Part shown: positions 43,281 through 53,944 of the stretch, piece after piece
Layout: each line of letters opens with the position of its first letter
Position numbering within the stretch: position 1 is the first letter of the stretch
DNA from: Dactylonectria macrodidyma
Taxonomy: Eukaryota; Ascomycota; Sordariomycetes; Hypocreales; Nectriaceae
NCBI GenBank assembly: GCA_020744425.1
Contig: JAGMUV010000001.1
Location: 5,084,001 to 5,148,000, forward strand
DNA: 64,000 nucleotides
Direction: 5' to 3'
Program-made: the position numbers and the translations under genes
Notes under the pieces: generated by a model
Database searches by the model: none
What the model was told of the DNA's origin: nothing
The model's input: only the letters and a program-made list of their open reading frames with translations

Positions 43281-44337
43281 GGTACAAGCGGTGCTTCGGA
43301 GCACTCATCCTTTGAGGCCCTGACCAAGTCGGGTGAGTCGAGGTAGGATGCGGCAACTGTGAATCGAGAATCGTGGCCAGCGTTAAGGGGCGAGATCGGT
43401 GGAGATGGTTGGGAAATGGACAGGTGGGTCGTATATGTATATGTAGCGCAGGAACTGTGGCAAGGACAATTTCGGTGGCGGTGGGTGTGCAACAAAGCGA
43501 ATGAAGGGTCTGAAGGAGCGTTGAATGCAGGCGTGGGTGCAGGCGTGGGTGCCGGTTTGGATGCAGTCGTTGCTCGGAGACAGCAGCGCTGCACCGTGGG
43601 GTTCGTTGTTGTAGGTTCGACTGCCTGAAGGCGACTGAAGAAAAGAAACAATCTAAAGACCAGAGATTAGTACGAAGCCTCCCAGGATATTTCAGAAGTA
43701 GTAGAAGCGTACCGATACCCGTGGTGTCCAGCAAGGCTGCGAGGCTGCAACCTAGAATGTGCCGTTGCGCTCGCGATGAAAATGTCAGGGTGAAGGGAAG
43801 CTTTGCAGACGGAGCCAGTGACACGCGTGAGCGGCTAGCCGTGTCTTGCAGGGGTTTTAATCGAAAAGTGGCCCGTGCACTGCCTAGGCGACCGTGGGGG
43901 CAGCAAAGGAGCTCCAGCAATCGCCGCCTCGTCTGCTCAGCTCAGATATCCGAACTTCCAAATTCCCAAGGTGCTGCGATTCCTTGTTTCTACCTAGGTA
44001 AGGAGTGGGATGCTAATCCTTGAACTATTCAAGTCGAACAGTATGCCCCGTTTGGTCCTGGTTTTGAGTATGTTGTGCCCTCTCTAGGCATTTATAGTGA
44101 AAGGTGAAGGCGAGGGCGAACAGGTGAGAAGGTGCGTGCAGATGGAGAGATCATTAACCCTGGCGCAACAAGGAAGCAATCACTTGACAAGGTATGCTTC
44201 ACCTCACACTTCGCATTCAGAGTGTTGCCCTTTTCGACGGGCCACCGATGAACGAACAAACATTCTCTATACTCTTGATCTTACATACGCTATATCCACT
44301 TGCGCCTAGAAATTGCTTTCACATGCAAGTGTTGTCT
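43281..44337. other. Intergenic: SEN1 promoter and glycosylase 3' UTR
   Basis: About 1 kb between two minus-strand genes. A long minus-strand open frame just upstream of SEN1 (43273-43920) lacks family resemblance and is probably leader sequence. Nothing else recognised. Confidence 0.55.
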
Positions 44338-45816
44338 TCAACTTTCATCTTCTATCGTCTTCCGTTTCAATGTCTCTGGCTTCCCTCCCGTCCTCTTCTT
44401 CCCGGTTCGATCAACAAACGTCTCGATCGGACATTCAACGCGATACCACTCCTCAGTTCCTTCCGTTGTGTTTGCCCGACACCTCAAACAGCTTCGTCCA
44501 TGTTGCACAAACAACTTGTGGAGTCCGTACTTGAGGTCGTTGGGAATTCGCACCTCCAGGTGGCTGAAGGTCTGGTCTCTCGTGGCTTTTGGAGGCATCC
44601 ATTTCAACCAGCCCGCCAGGCGATGGACATGCGTATCGACCGCGAAGCTAGGCTGTTGAAGGCAGAATAATATGACGCAGGACGCTGTTTTGACACCGAT
44701 TCCCGGGAACTTGATCAGTGCCTGCATCGCTTCGTCCGGGTGCATCCCATGGATGTGGTCTAGCGAAAGAAGACCTTGTTCGGCTTTGAGAATCTCTAGG
44801 TCCTTTTGCCCCTGCGTCTTGTCTTTGGCCCCAATCACCTCTGCTGTCTTCCCTGTCTTTTTCTCCTCAATGAAGGCATCCCGTCGCGCCATGTTCTCCT
44901 GGTGGACGATGTCAAGAATAGCCTTGATGTCCCGACCCTTGGTTTTTGCTAGCCCACCGTGTTTGATGGACTTGACAATATCTTCCACCGGGGCTAGTCG
45001 GACCTTGTCCCAGTCGACACTACCCTCTCCAATACCGTCCTTGATCACTCCAAATTTGGTCACCAATCCCTTGAAGGCAGCATTCGAGTTGGCCGCCGAT
45101 GTATGAGCGCTCAGCCGCGTTCGAATCATGGCGTCCAGAACAGAAGGAACTTCTCCGCAGCCGGAGACCTCCAATGATGGGGCAGGTATTTTGTCGGGTG
45201 CTTTGGCCTTCCCGTGAAGTTTCGCAAGCTGATCGTAAATTTCCTTGCAGTTTGCGATTGAAGGAGCTGACCATTCTGGAAATGGAGTCACACCGGGCGT
45301 AAGTCCATAGGGGTTATTCTTGCTCTTCTTGGGTGTTTTTCGTGCCTTTTCATCGACAGCGAAGCTGACATTCTCCTCCTTGACCTCATTCTTAACCGCC
45401 CTGTTGCTTGCGCCGGGGTTATGAACTGTTGATCGAGCTGGCGCCTTCTGCCAAGATGACTCGTCGTCCGACTCCAGATAAGAAAAAGAAGTGACCGATC
45501 GCCTGGGACGCAGACTTCGCCGGGTTGCATTGTAGGGGCTTTGTGTTCCAGCAGTTTCTTCCGGCTCTTGCTTCAACTCGGCCACATCATCTTCAATTTT
45601 GACACCGTTGGCGATATCCTCTTCCACTTTCACGGCATTGACATTTTGCGCCGACGAGCTGATCCGTGGTTTAGAAGTTTGGATACGGCCAAGGTTGTGT
45701 GGTAAATCATGATAGCCGTCTCCGTCTGCCTGGCAGGTTACTTTGGCGTGTCTCTTTTTAGCTGGAGGCCTAGGAGCGATGATTTCCGCTGTTCGCTTGC
45801 GCAAGGACCGTGACAT
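44338..45816 (-). CDS. HhH-GPD base-excision DNA glycosylase
   Basis: Single exon, ATG at 45816, 492 residues. The first 180 residues are disordered and charged, with nuclear-signal-like basic runs (PPAKKRHAK; RRSLRPRR). The catalytic part has the helix-hairpin-helix LIKFPGIGVKTASCVILF, whose Lys (about residue 378) is the nucleophile of bifunctional glycosylase/lyases. It also has AVDTHVHRLAGWL with the essential Asp (about 395), so both catalytic residues are present. The lead-in VPSVLDAMIRTRLSAHTSAANSNAAF resembles EndoIII and plant DEMETER/ROS1 substrate-recognition helices. The endonuclease III iron-sulfur set C-x6-C-x2-C-x5-C is not complete: after SCLRC only one more Cys (VEC) is seen. 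It lies head to head with a RID-type methyltransferase gene. Substrate unknown; oxidised pyrimidines, mismatches or modified cytosine are possible. Confidence 0.88.
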   Translation of the reverse strand: MSRSLRKRTAEIIAPRPPAKKRHAKVTCQADGDGYHDLPHNLGRIQTSKPRISSSAQNVNAVKVEEDIANGVKIEDDVAELKQEPEETAGTQSPYNATRRSLRPRRSVTSFSYLESDDESSWQKAPARSTVHNPGASNRAVKNEVKEENVSFAVDEKARKTPKKSKNNPYGLTPGVTPFPEWSAPSIANCKEIYDQLAKLHGKAKAPDKIPAPSLEVSGCGEVPSVLDAMIRTRLSAHTSAANSNAAFKGLVTKFGVIKDGIGEGSVDWDKVRLAPVEDIVKSIKHGGLAKTKGRDIKAILDIVHQENMARRDAFIEEKKTGKTAEVIGAKDKTQGQKDLEILKAEQGLLSLDHIHGMHPDEAMQALIKFPGIGVKTASCVILFCLQQPSFAVDTHVHRLAGWLKWMPPKATRDQTFSHLEVRIPNDLKYGLHKLFVQHGRSCLRCRANTTEGTEEWYRVECPIETFVDRTGKKRTGGKPETLKRKTIEDES

Positions 45817-47005
45817 GGTGGAAGTTTGGTTTCAAGCGCCAGCAGTCTGTATATCAGTGTGGGAGCCGCCGGTGTCAACCTCTTTGGTGTGACCTCTAGG
45901 ACTTGGACTTGGTGCCCAAAAGATAGTTGGAATCAAGACCACCTGTAATTGGGCGCAATCACGTTTGGTCACACCACGATGAGCGTCTGTGAGTATTTAG
46001 ATTTGAAGAGTAATTTTTCTGGAAATTCCCAATGTCGGCGGGTCAAAGGAGTAGGCTCTTGACAAGAGACACTGATGACTTCATTACTTTGTTGGCGTTT
46101 TAGATGAGGCGTTCCTCGTGTTTAGTACTACCGGCTAAAACTCGGTGAATGCCTTCATTCGCCACAACTACAACAAACTATCACAAAGGATGAAGGAAAT
46201 CTCATCGATTCTATTCGTCCGTCCCACGTTGAGAATCGATTTCGCCGTTCAAGTCGCAGCACGGGTTTCATTCATAAAGGATTAATATTTACGATCGTGC
46301 TCTTTCATGTCCGTTTGTAGATTAAATTGAGCAATCGAGGTCCGGGCCAATGGCACATACCCTAGAGACTTATTTAGAATTGGAACTTCCTCTGACAAAG
46401 TGTGCGGACACTTTTTTTGAGTGAATAAATGAGCAATCGATCGGACTCTGACTATGAACGACGAGGGAGGGAGAGTGCGTGATATCTCCCCTGAAAGTTC
46501 AAAAAGTCTAACTCCTCTGGTCACTAATTTCTCTGATGAGCAAACACTGGTTCTAAAATGACCACCCCTGTAACCAAACAGTGCGAATGATTCACTCTCT
46601 AATGCCTTCCGAGCTGACCTTTTTATCTATCGATTTCTCTTCTCTTCTTAATTTCTCACCTTCAGCTTCCCAACTCTTCGCCACTTCGAGAGTGTTGTTT
46701 GTCACCCCCTCCACCGCTCTTTGGTGCATGTCAACCTCCAGAGCGCATCACCGTCGAGCAAACAACTTGGATGTGGTCTAGTTGATTGATGTGTGTTTTT
46801 CGTTCCCTTTCTTCCGTGAATGTCCAGTATGTACATTGACTCCAAGGATGGGCTTTTCACTGGGCTGATGACCCATTCATCTTGGTCTGAACTGAGACGC
46901 TGAGCTGACGCTTCTTTAATCTAGGTAGGCGAAGCCAGACCTCTAGATGTTGGCTCACATCTTGCATCAAGCCTCCATAAATTATCCTGCCCCAAGAACG
47001 CCGAC
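45817..47005. promoter_or_regulatory. Divergent promoter region, DNA glycosylase / RID
   Basis: 1.19 kb between two divergent start codons, holding both promoters. AT-richer in its middle (46000-46600). Short frames here show no resemblance to known proteins. No specific site assigned. Confidence 0.5.
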
Positions 47006-48967
47006 ATGCGGCACATTCCTGAAGAGCCATATCAGGGCGATGTCCAATTCCTTACCGAACGACCAACCTCGTTGAGACGGGACTCAACCAGTACCTTGGG
47101 CGGCAGCCCTACACCCCCAGTCCTGGTCGAGGAAATTGCGGACGAGGTGATCGACCTCACTACCGAGCTTGGAACTGTGGGAAATAGCCTGCTTCTCGAA
47201 GGCGAATTCGCCTTGGAATCAGCCCGAGCATTTGGTTCAATCATCAAGCCAGGAGCCTTCTTGGAGGTTCGAGAACTCCTCGTCGGTGAATACAGTGCCA
47301 GCTTCATCCTGGTCCGGATAATCACTCGGTGCAAGTCTACAGGCAACGTGAAAATCCGAGGAGTCCCCTTCGCCAGGACAAGTTCGGTCCTGGGCAAACT
47401 TCCGAAGAAGAAGAATGAAGTCTGCATGATTCTCTATGTTGAAGACCGAGATTCACCTAGATCCGAGGAACTTGTGGATGTTTGCCCCTCAGACGTCATC
47501 AAACTGCGGACTCTGGTCCTAACAAATGCCCTGTATCCGGTTTTCAACTCCAACTCCATCTTTAAGGCCGATCGACCTCTCGGACCAAGCGAACCCGAGC
47601 ACCTTACCTGTCGCTAGAAGCTGGAGGTTTGTTTCATCACGCAAGGAAGGAACAAGAAACAGGCAGAAGAGGCCCTCATTCGGATCGACCAAGCCGATGT
47701 ATTGGATACCCGTTATCGCGTTTTGGACGATCTTCAGAGTAACCAGTGGCGAGGGAGCCGAGTCAAGGGGGGCTCCTGGAAACCCTGCCAACGAACCAGG
47801 CCAGATTTCGCCGATCTGGAAGAAGCAGCCCCGGCAGGTTACGGCAAAAGAAACAACGGGCAGAAATACACGGTTTTTGACGCTTGCTCAGGGGCAGGTG
47901 GAGTATCGCGCGGAGCTCAGATGGCTGGATTCAAAATTCGATATGGCGTGGACAAGGCCCCAGAAGTTTGGGACACCTACAAGACGAACTTCCCTAATGC
48001 AAAACTATTCCAGATGTCACTCGACGAACTGATCTCAGAACCTGGAAATAGAAACCTGAGAGTTGATGTTCTCCATTTCTCTCCACCATGCCAGTTCTTC
48101 TCACCTGCTCACACTCGGGCAGCGGCGCAAGACGATGAGAACATTTTCGCCCTTTTCGGTTGCAACGAATTGCTCAAGAAAACTCGACCGCGGATAGTCA
48201 CTGTCGAGCAGACCTTCGGCCTTACCCATGGTCGTCACGCGGTATACTTTCGACCCTTTCTCGCCGACTTCACTCAGTTCGGCTATTCGGTGCGATGGAA
48301 AGTTGTACGCCTTTGTACCTGGGGAGCTGCTCAAGACCGCAAGCGTTTGATCCTCATCGCAGCCGCACCCGGCGAGAAACTCCCGCAGTTCCCAACACCG
48401 ACTCATTCGGAATATGGCGATGGCGGTCTCCTCCCCTATAACTCCATCCAGAGGGCACTTGGGGGAGTCCAACCAGGAGACGACCTTCACGAGCTAGATG
48501 ATGTCAAATACTACCAGCCTAGACGGACCTCATATGATCCCAATCGCCTTGCGGGAACCATCACTACGGGCGCTAGCGAGGTGTACTTTCCCGATGGAAC
48601 GAGAGAGTTGACACTGCGAGAGATCGCTAGTCTGCAAGGGTTCCCTGGAAACCACACTTTCCTTGGAACGAAGACCTCCATCAAGAAGCAAATTGGAAAT
48701 GCGTTCCCTCCCAACGCGGTCAAAGTACTCTATCGACACATCGAGGAGTGTTTGCTGAACTATGATGGCATGCAGCGGTACCAGCCAGGACAAGACCTCA
48801 TTCTCCTTGACGACGAGTCCGACTCGTCTATCTACATCAGCGATGCGTCTGAACCCGGCAAATCACCTGAGATGGACGAAGACTACATGGAAATCACTTA
48901 CGGAAGCAGCAACAACACTGTGGAAGCCGGAGAGGACTGCGATCGCACGATCATTGACCTCACCTGA
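47006..48967 (+). pseudogene. rid: RID/Masc1-type cytosine-5 DNA methyltransferase with in-frame TAG
   Basis: One continuous frame of 654 codons from ATG 47006 to TGA 48967, broken only by TAG at 47615-47617 (codon 204). Before the stop is a BAH-like region (ASFILVRIITRCKSTG; VPFARTSSVLGKLPKKKNEVC). After it comes an intact methyltransferase: motif I FDACSGAGGVSRGAQMAGF, motif IV SPPCQFFSPAHT with the catalytic Cys, motif VI EQT (typical of RID/Masc1 instead of ENV), QDRKR, and motif X GNAFPP. RID is required for RIP in Neurospora and Masc1 for MIP in Ascobolus. The stop replaces the residue after LTCR, where Trp is expected from memory of the family. No in-frame ATG occurs between the stop and motif I, so reinitiation would not restore the enzyme. 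Alternatives are a sequencing error, readthrough or unusual splicing. Confidence 0.85.
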
Positions 48968-49886
48968 AAGAGATACCATCCTCATGGGACATGGCAGTGG
49001 CCATGGGGCAACTTGCTTTCGGACTTTTTACCCGTATTTCTTTGTCTGCACTTGTTTGGAAACCAGTAATGCTGTTTGAGGAGGAATGGCCGTGAATGTC
49101 AGAAGGATCCGGTCAGGAAATGCTGAGGAATGGAAGGCGGCTTGTTCAAGCCGCCAATACCTAGGTACATATTCATGGATTGCGAGGAGAAGTAACATAG
49201 AAGCTGTCATAGAAAGACTTGTCTTTGAACATTATGACCCTGCGCTGTATGTTGCGATGCATCTCCTGGCACAATGCCATAACCCGCCTACCCGAAGACA
49301 CAGAGGTGACGGGACAGACGAACTGGCCTAGCTTCAAAATACACCCAACAGTGAATCACAGTCGTGTGAGAAACAAATTGGACCATTGTTTGAGCAACAC
49401 GGCAGCCCCTTCCAACGCACCCTGCCTTGCGAACGTTCAGGTAGGTCAGGCAGGTGCCAACAACTGGCAGACCTGCCCCGACTCAGCACTTGGCACCTGC
49501 TTGACCTAAATACATTCCTGCCTGATAATTTTCCTTCCCGCTGATTTCTTCTTTCCTTTATTTTCTCCACCTTCAGACTTCACCTTCGAGACCTCGCCAA
49601 CTTGACTTCGTCTCTGCCACGTTGAAGGCATCACGCTTAGGACATCACATCTAGAATCTCTCGTCACGTTCAATATCTCCGCTGCCTTATTGACTTCCTT
49701 TGCCGTCAGTCTCATCTCTTGGTTGTCGGGTCTTTCTTTGTGTACGACCATACCTTCGCCCTCGTCTTCGGTATAGTGGAGGCCTCAACACCTGCCTCTC
49801 TCATACCGGAGCTCTTGCACCAAACACAAACTTTCTTAACTGGTCTTTTGCCGAAGCACGGCGCGTTGGGACCACCGATATACAAG
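48968..49886. other. Intergenic: RID 3' region and helicase promoter
   Basis: About 920 bases. The right part is pyrimidine-rich and likely the helicase leader. A near-palindromic GCAGGTGCCAAC...CTTGGCACCTGC (about 49450-49500) is visible. No gene seen. Confidence 0.55.
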
Positions 49887-52320
49887 ATGGCCTTGGCCAC
49901 CTTGCCAGCTCACTGCAGCGCGGAAACGGTCAGTCTCCAATCTCGGATTTTTGACTCAACTGTGTACTGACCTTGGCTTGACACAGATTCCCCCGGTTCT
50001 CCACACATTCCCGGTTCAAGATGTTTACGTATGGCGACACGAGCAGGGGACGCTGATTGAGATGCAAAACGAGGAAGAGATTCTCAAACGCTTCAACGAA
50101 GCTCGAACCCAATTCAAGGCTTGGGTCATCGCACCCATCCCAGGATTGACCAATTCGTTCACCAAGTCTTGGCTGCTACTAGTCAAGATTCCGCCCATTT
50201 CTGACGACGTACTTTTTCCTTCTTTGACCGACAATTTCACCATTGACTTGGAGGCCCATGTCGAAAGGCCCGACGGCAACTTCTCTTTGGTACATTTGAA
50301 TGCTACCCGAGTTCAGAACCCATACGAGGACATAGATGGCACCGTGAGCCCTTTTGTCTCCCGGTGCGCTGCTTTCAGAGTTGATGTGCCACGCTCTTGG
50401 CAGAATGGCGAAGGAACACATATCGAGCTTGACTTGATGTCGAACTTTCAAACCGCATCTGGCCTTAATGACTATGAGAACATCGTACTTGACGAGGGGA
50501 AGCATCAAAACATAATCATCATGTGGGACACTTTCTCATTAACATTCGAAGCCGAGCTAGCGGCTCTCCGCCGTTTCATCGAAGACCCCCGGCTTGAAGA
50601 GCGTGAACTGAGTATGAAGTCGAAGGATGTGTTCAAGATGATCCAGAATTTCCATAACAGCTGGAGACTTTACTACAACCTCCACGAAGAGTTCCCTCAC
50701 TTGAAAAATCCGGAGCATCCTCGTCATCGAATTCCGGCTGTGTTGTTGGATAAATTCCGATCCTTCAATGCCGACCATCGATCGGCCTACGATTCTCTGG
50801 CCGAAATTCCCAATGGCCTCTTTTTCGTTAACGGTTGCCCGGGGGCCGGGAAGACCGAATGGAATATGGTCGTGTCTGCACTTATCCAATGCAAACGCCG
50901 CCCAGGGTCTAGGAAGAAGCACAGTCCGATTTTGTTTGTGGTCGACCTCAACAAAACCGTTGATGATGCTGCAGACCGCTATTTCACTCTCTGCAAAGAG
51001 GCAGGCCTCAAACTACGCATTGTGAGAATGCACGGTTGGCCGTATGAAATGCGGAACAGCACCAAACTCAACGAGCCGCACCCAACTCAGGAGGGTGAGC
51101 TGGACTTCACTAGAAAGTTCATGACAACTATTAGTCTCGCGAAGCATGCTGGGATCGACCGAAATCCCAATAAAGCACCGACGCTGGACGAGGCCGCCTG
51201 GGACTACTATGAAAAACACAAACGCGACTGTTTTACCTCGCTGAATCGGATTTTGACCCGCATGGAAGCAGGTGAGGTCCTCACCACGCAAGACTGGAAG
51301 ACCCTGAGAAGCCAAGTGACGGTACTCTACCGCGCGGTGCTGGCGCAGACGGATTTCATTGCCACAACGCCAGTGGCAGCTTATGGGGGGTTTTCAAAAC
51401 TCTTCCGCCCCGATGTGGTGTTCGTGGACGAGGCTCCTCATGCTCGAGAGTTGACGACCCTAATTCCTATAGCATTTTTTGAACCAATCGCTTGGATCCT
51501 CACCGGTGACGTGAACCAAACCCGCCCATTTGTCAAAGGGGGGAGTATTCGAGACGCCACGAAGGAAGGATTGAAACCCAATCCCCATGCCGCACAACTT
51601 CGAGTCAGCTTGATGGCAAGGGCTGAGATGGTTGGGGCAATCAATAGTAAGCTCCTGGTGAACAAGCGGGCGCATGGGAACTTGCACCGACTCCCATCGG
51701 ATATGTTTTACCAAGGAGGGATGTCATCGGGGTATGAGGGCACGGAACGTTATCCCCCAACAGTTGTTCATTTGAAGAACTATCTCCAACAGCTTGGGGG
51801 TATCCCGGAGATGCGGGAGAATCGAGCCATCATCCGCTTGACAGACAGCAAGGAAGAGAGGCACATCAACAGCTTCTGGAACCCTACCCACCACAAGTGG
51901 CTTGTTGAACAAGTGCAAAAGCTCCTCGGAGACCCTCAATTCCGGAGTATTATCGACAACAACATTCCGGGCAGCGTCATGATTCAATCGCCATACTCCA
52001 CCGCAGTGCGTATGTACTTGGCCGAGGTGAAGCAATGGCCTCAAGAGTGGCAAGATCGGGTTGAGGTATTGACGGTGGACAAGGCTCAGGGAAACCAGGC
52101 CGATGTCGTGTTCCTGGACATGGTGAGATCGACGACAGCTGGCTTCATGAATGAGCCGCAGCGACTCAACGTTGCTATCACGCGTGCACGACAGGCAGAG
52201 GTTATCTTGATGCACTACCAGATGACCTGGCGAACTAGCTACGGAAGACCTGTGAGAGCGGAATACACGTCGCAGATATGGGACGATGCAGCGGCAGATC
52301 GGCGCGTGTTTGTTTTGTGA
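49887..52320 (+). CDS. UPF1-like superfamily 1 helicase, fungal accessory type
   Basis: Two exons. A short first exon 49887-49928 (ATG in AAGATGG) joins to 49987-52320 with an in-phase GT-AG intron, giving 791 residues. The ATP-binding loop is NGCPGAGKTEW at about 297-304. Walker B is VFVDEAPHA at about 493, a DEAP variant of the usual DEAA/DEAH. Motif III is LTGDVNQTRPF, motif V VEVLTVDKAQGNQADVVFLD and motif VI RLNVAITRARQAEVIL. These are UPF1/DNA2-like SF1B features. The N-terminal 280 residues are not a recognisable domain (DVYVWRHEQGTLIEMQNEEE; NFHNSWRLYYNLHEEFPHL). No zinc-binding CH domain is seen, so this is not UPF1 itself. Nucleic acid substrate unknown. It follows rid on the same strand 0.9 kb away. 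Confidence 0.88.
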
Positions 52321-52659
52321 ACGAGTGACAGGGGTAGACTTGGACTTGTATGAAACAGGGACTTGTCGAGAATTGAGCTGGACCTTTCGGGAGGGATTTG
52401 GAAACCAGGTTTGACGAACAAATTGGTAAAGGAAGTTTGAAGACTAAATGGAAATCATGTACTCTAGCTTCCTATAAACCCTCATGTGATTGAGTTGGCC
52501 GATAAGAGAAACATGGCGGTGAGTTCGAAGATTGGGTGTCAGTGAAACTCCAAGTAGAAGTTGAAGGGGATAATAAAGGCTTTATTTTCACCTAACTAAA
52601 GAGGCATCTGAATGCGATGTTGGTAGTAGTCTGGGAGTAAGGGTTGCACTTATTCACAT
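52321..52659. other. Convergent intergenic region, helicase / DUF3669
   Basis: About 340 bases of 3' UTR sequence between convergent stops. Nothing else recognised. Confidence 0.6.
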
Positions 52660-53844
52660 CTAGTACAGGAAATCCTCTGCGTACTCCTCGTACTCATCCA
52701 TGAAATCCTTCACGTTAAACTGGTTGTCTAAACCCTTGTCCATCAGAATGATCTGAGCTGCTTCCATGTATCCCTCTATGAATTCTCTGAACAACTCGGG
52801 GCTTCTGTTGTAGTGTGGAATGAACTTTTGATTGTCACCAGTAACCATAGCCCCTTTGAATGCCTGATACACCACATGCGATGGTTGAGCAAAATCGACA
52901 GAAACACACTGCCCAAAATCAAGGAGATAGATGCCTGTTTTTCTGTGGTGGAAATCCGATGATCCGTTGTCCTCAATTACCGATGAACCAAGAACAAACT
53001 CGACGTCGTCGCTATCGGCGCCTGCTCCCCAGTGCATGATAGCGTATGCCTTTCCCATGCAATTTGCGAAGTCTTTGACGTCTAGTCTAAGTGCTTCCAA
53101 GTCTCTCAAGTACAGGGGAAAATTTCGTAAAGAGAATGTATCTGCTTTGTATACTCCGTGTGACTGGCCAAGATATGGCCGGACGAGACAGTGCTTGTTG
53201 GCGGGGTTATTCAGGAGGTCACCAAGAAGTGTGGGATCGATCGTGTCTTGGTTGGGGCGCGGGAAGAATTGGCAAATCAAAGCTTGTCGAATGATTTTGG
53301 GTAATGGTAGAATTCTTTCCATCTCGACAATGTTGGTTTTCTGGCGGTAATTGACGGGAAACTTGCCAAGGCGATCGTTCCAGAACTCGTCCTGCGTCGT
53401 GAAGATAATGTTGAAAGGGCGAGGAACTAAAATGTTGCTCCCGACCGTGCCGTCGTACCGTTCGAATGCCCCATGAACATTAAGGTGAATTTGAAATTCG
53501 TGCTGAAGATTGGATGGACGGGATTCATTGCCAGGAGTCTCCTTTTTCAGAACAATGGGCAGTCCAACTTGCTCGAAGATAGCAGCCTGCAGGCCCTGTC
53601 CAATCTGCACTATTTCTTGGAGATCTGGGCGAGTCGACGCGCGTTGGAATCTCTGGGCGAAAGATGATGTCGTGGAGACGACTGATCTGACGGTGAGGGA
53701 CCGATGCAGAATGGTTGGGCTGGCCATCTGCTCGAGCTCGGTCGCTTCCAGGTATTGCATGGTCAGCCGTGCGGCTTGTGCGATAGACGGACTGACCGAG
53801 ACAGCCGACTCGTCGGCCGAGTTGAGCTCTCGACGGGATGGCAT
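52660..53844 (-). CDS. DUF3669-like fungal protein
   Basis: Single exon, ATG at 53844 (MPSRRELNSADES), 394 residues. The C-terminal half reads like the fungal DUF3669 family as I remember it: RILPLPKIIRQALICQFFP, then NPANKHCLVRPYLG, LRNFPLYLRDLEAL, MGKAYAIMHWGAGADSDDVEFVLGS and YLLDFGQCVSV. The pattern of a late DFG-like LLDFGQC and the VEFVLGS block recalls phosphotransferase-like folds, but no kinase activity is shown. DUF3669 proteins occur in multiple copies in many filamentous ascomycetes, often annotated as zinc-finger-like without zinc ligands. Function unknown. Its 5' leader carries a GAT-rich minisatellite. Confidence 0.8.
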   Translation of the reverse strand: MPSRRELNSADESAVSVSPSIAQAARLTMQYLEATELEQMASPTILHRSLTVRSVVSTTSSFAQRFQRASTRPDLQEIVQIGQGLQAAIFEQVGLPIVLKKETPGNESRPSNLQHEFQIHLNVHGAFERYDGTVGSNILVPRPFNIIFTTQDEFWNDRLGKFPVNYRQKTNIVEMERILPLPKIIRQALICQFFPRPNQDTIDPTLLGDLLNNPANKHCLVRPYLGQSHGVYKADTFSLRNFPLYLRDLEALRLDVKDFANCMGKAYAIMHWGAGADSDDVEFVLGSSVIEDNGSSDFHHRKTGIYLLDFGQCVSVDFAQPSHVVYQAFKGAMVTGDNQKFIPHYNRSPELFREFIEGYMEAAQIILMDKGLDNQFNVKDFMDEYEEYAEDFLY

Positions 53845-53853
53845 GGTCGAGGA

Positions 53854-53938
53854 CGGTGGTGATGGTGATGGAGTCGGTGATGATGGTGGTGGAGTCTGTG
53901 ATGATGGTGATGGAGTCGGTGATGCTGGTGATGCTGGC
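53854..53938. repeat. 21-bp minisatellite (GAGTCGGTGATGATGGTGGTG)
   Basis: About four degenerate copies of a 21-base GAGTC plus GTGATGATGG-type unit, immediately upstream of the DUF3669 start codon. It is probably in its 5' leader or promoter. The minus-strand frame through it gives a His-rich string and is not part of the protein. Confidence 0.75.
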
Positions 53939-53944
53939 GAGTTG

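Noticed and set aside
43273..43920. 215-codon minus-strand frame upstream of SEN1
   Set aside because: No ATG-initiated family-like sequence; likely leader or promoter.
47599..47617. CTTACCTGTCGCTAG as an intron acceptor that would remove the TAG of rid
   Set aside because: It looks like an acceptor, but the upstream 35 codons (ALYPVFNSNSIFKADRPLGP and on) read as family protein. Removing them would delete conserved sequence, and no good donor is present in a compatible phase. Kept as an alternative only.
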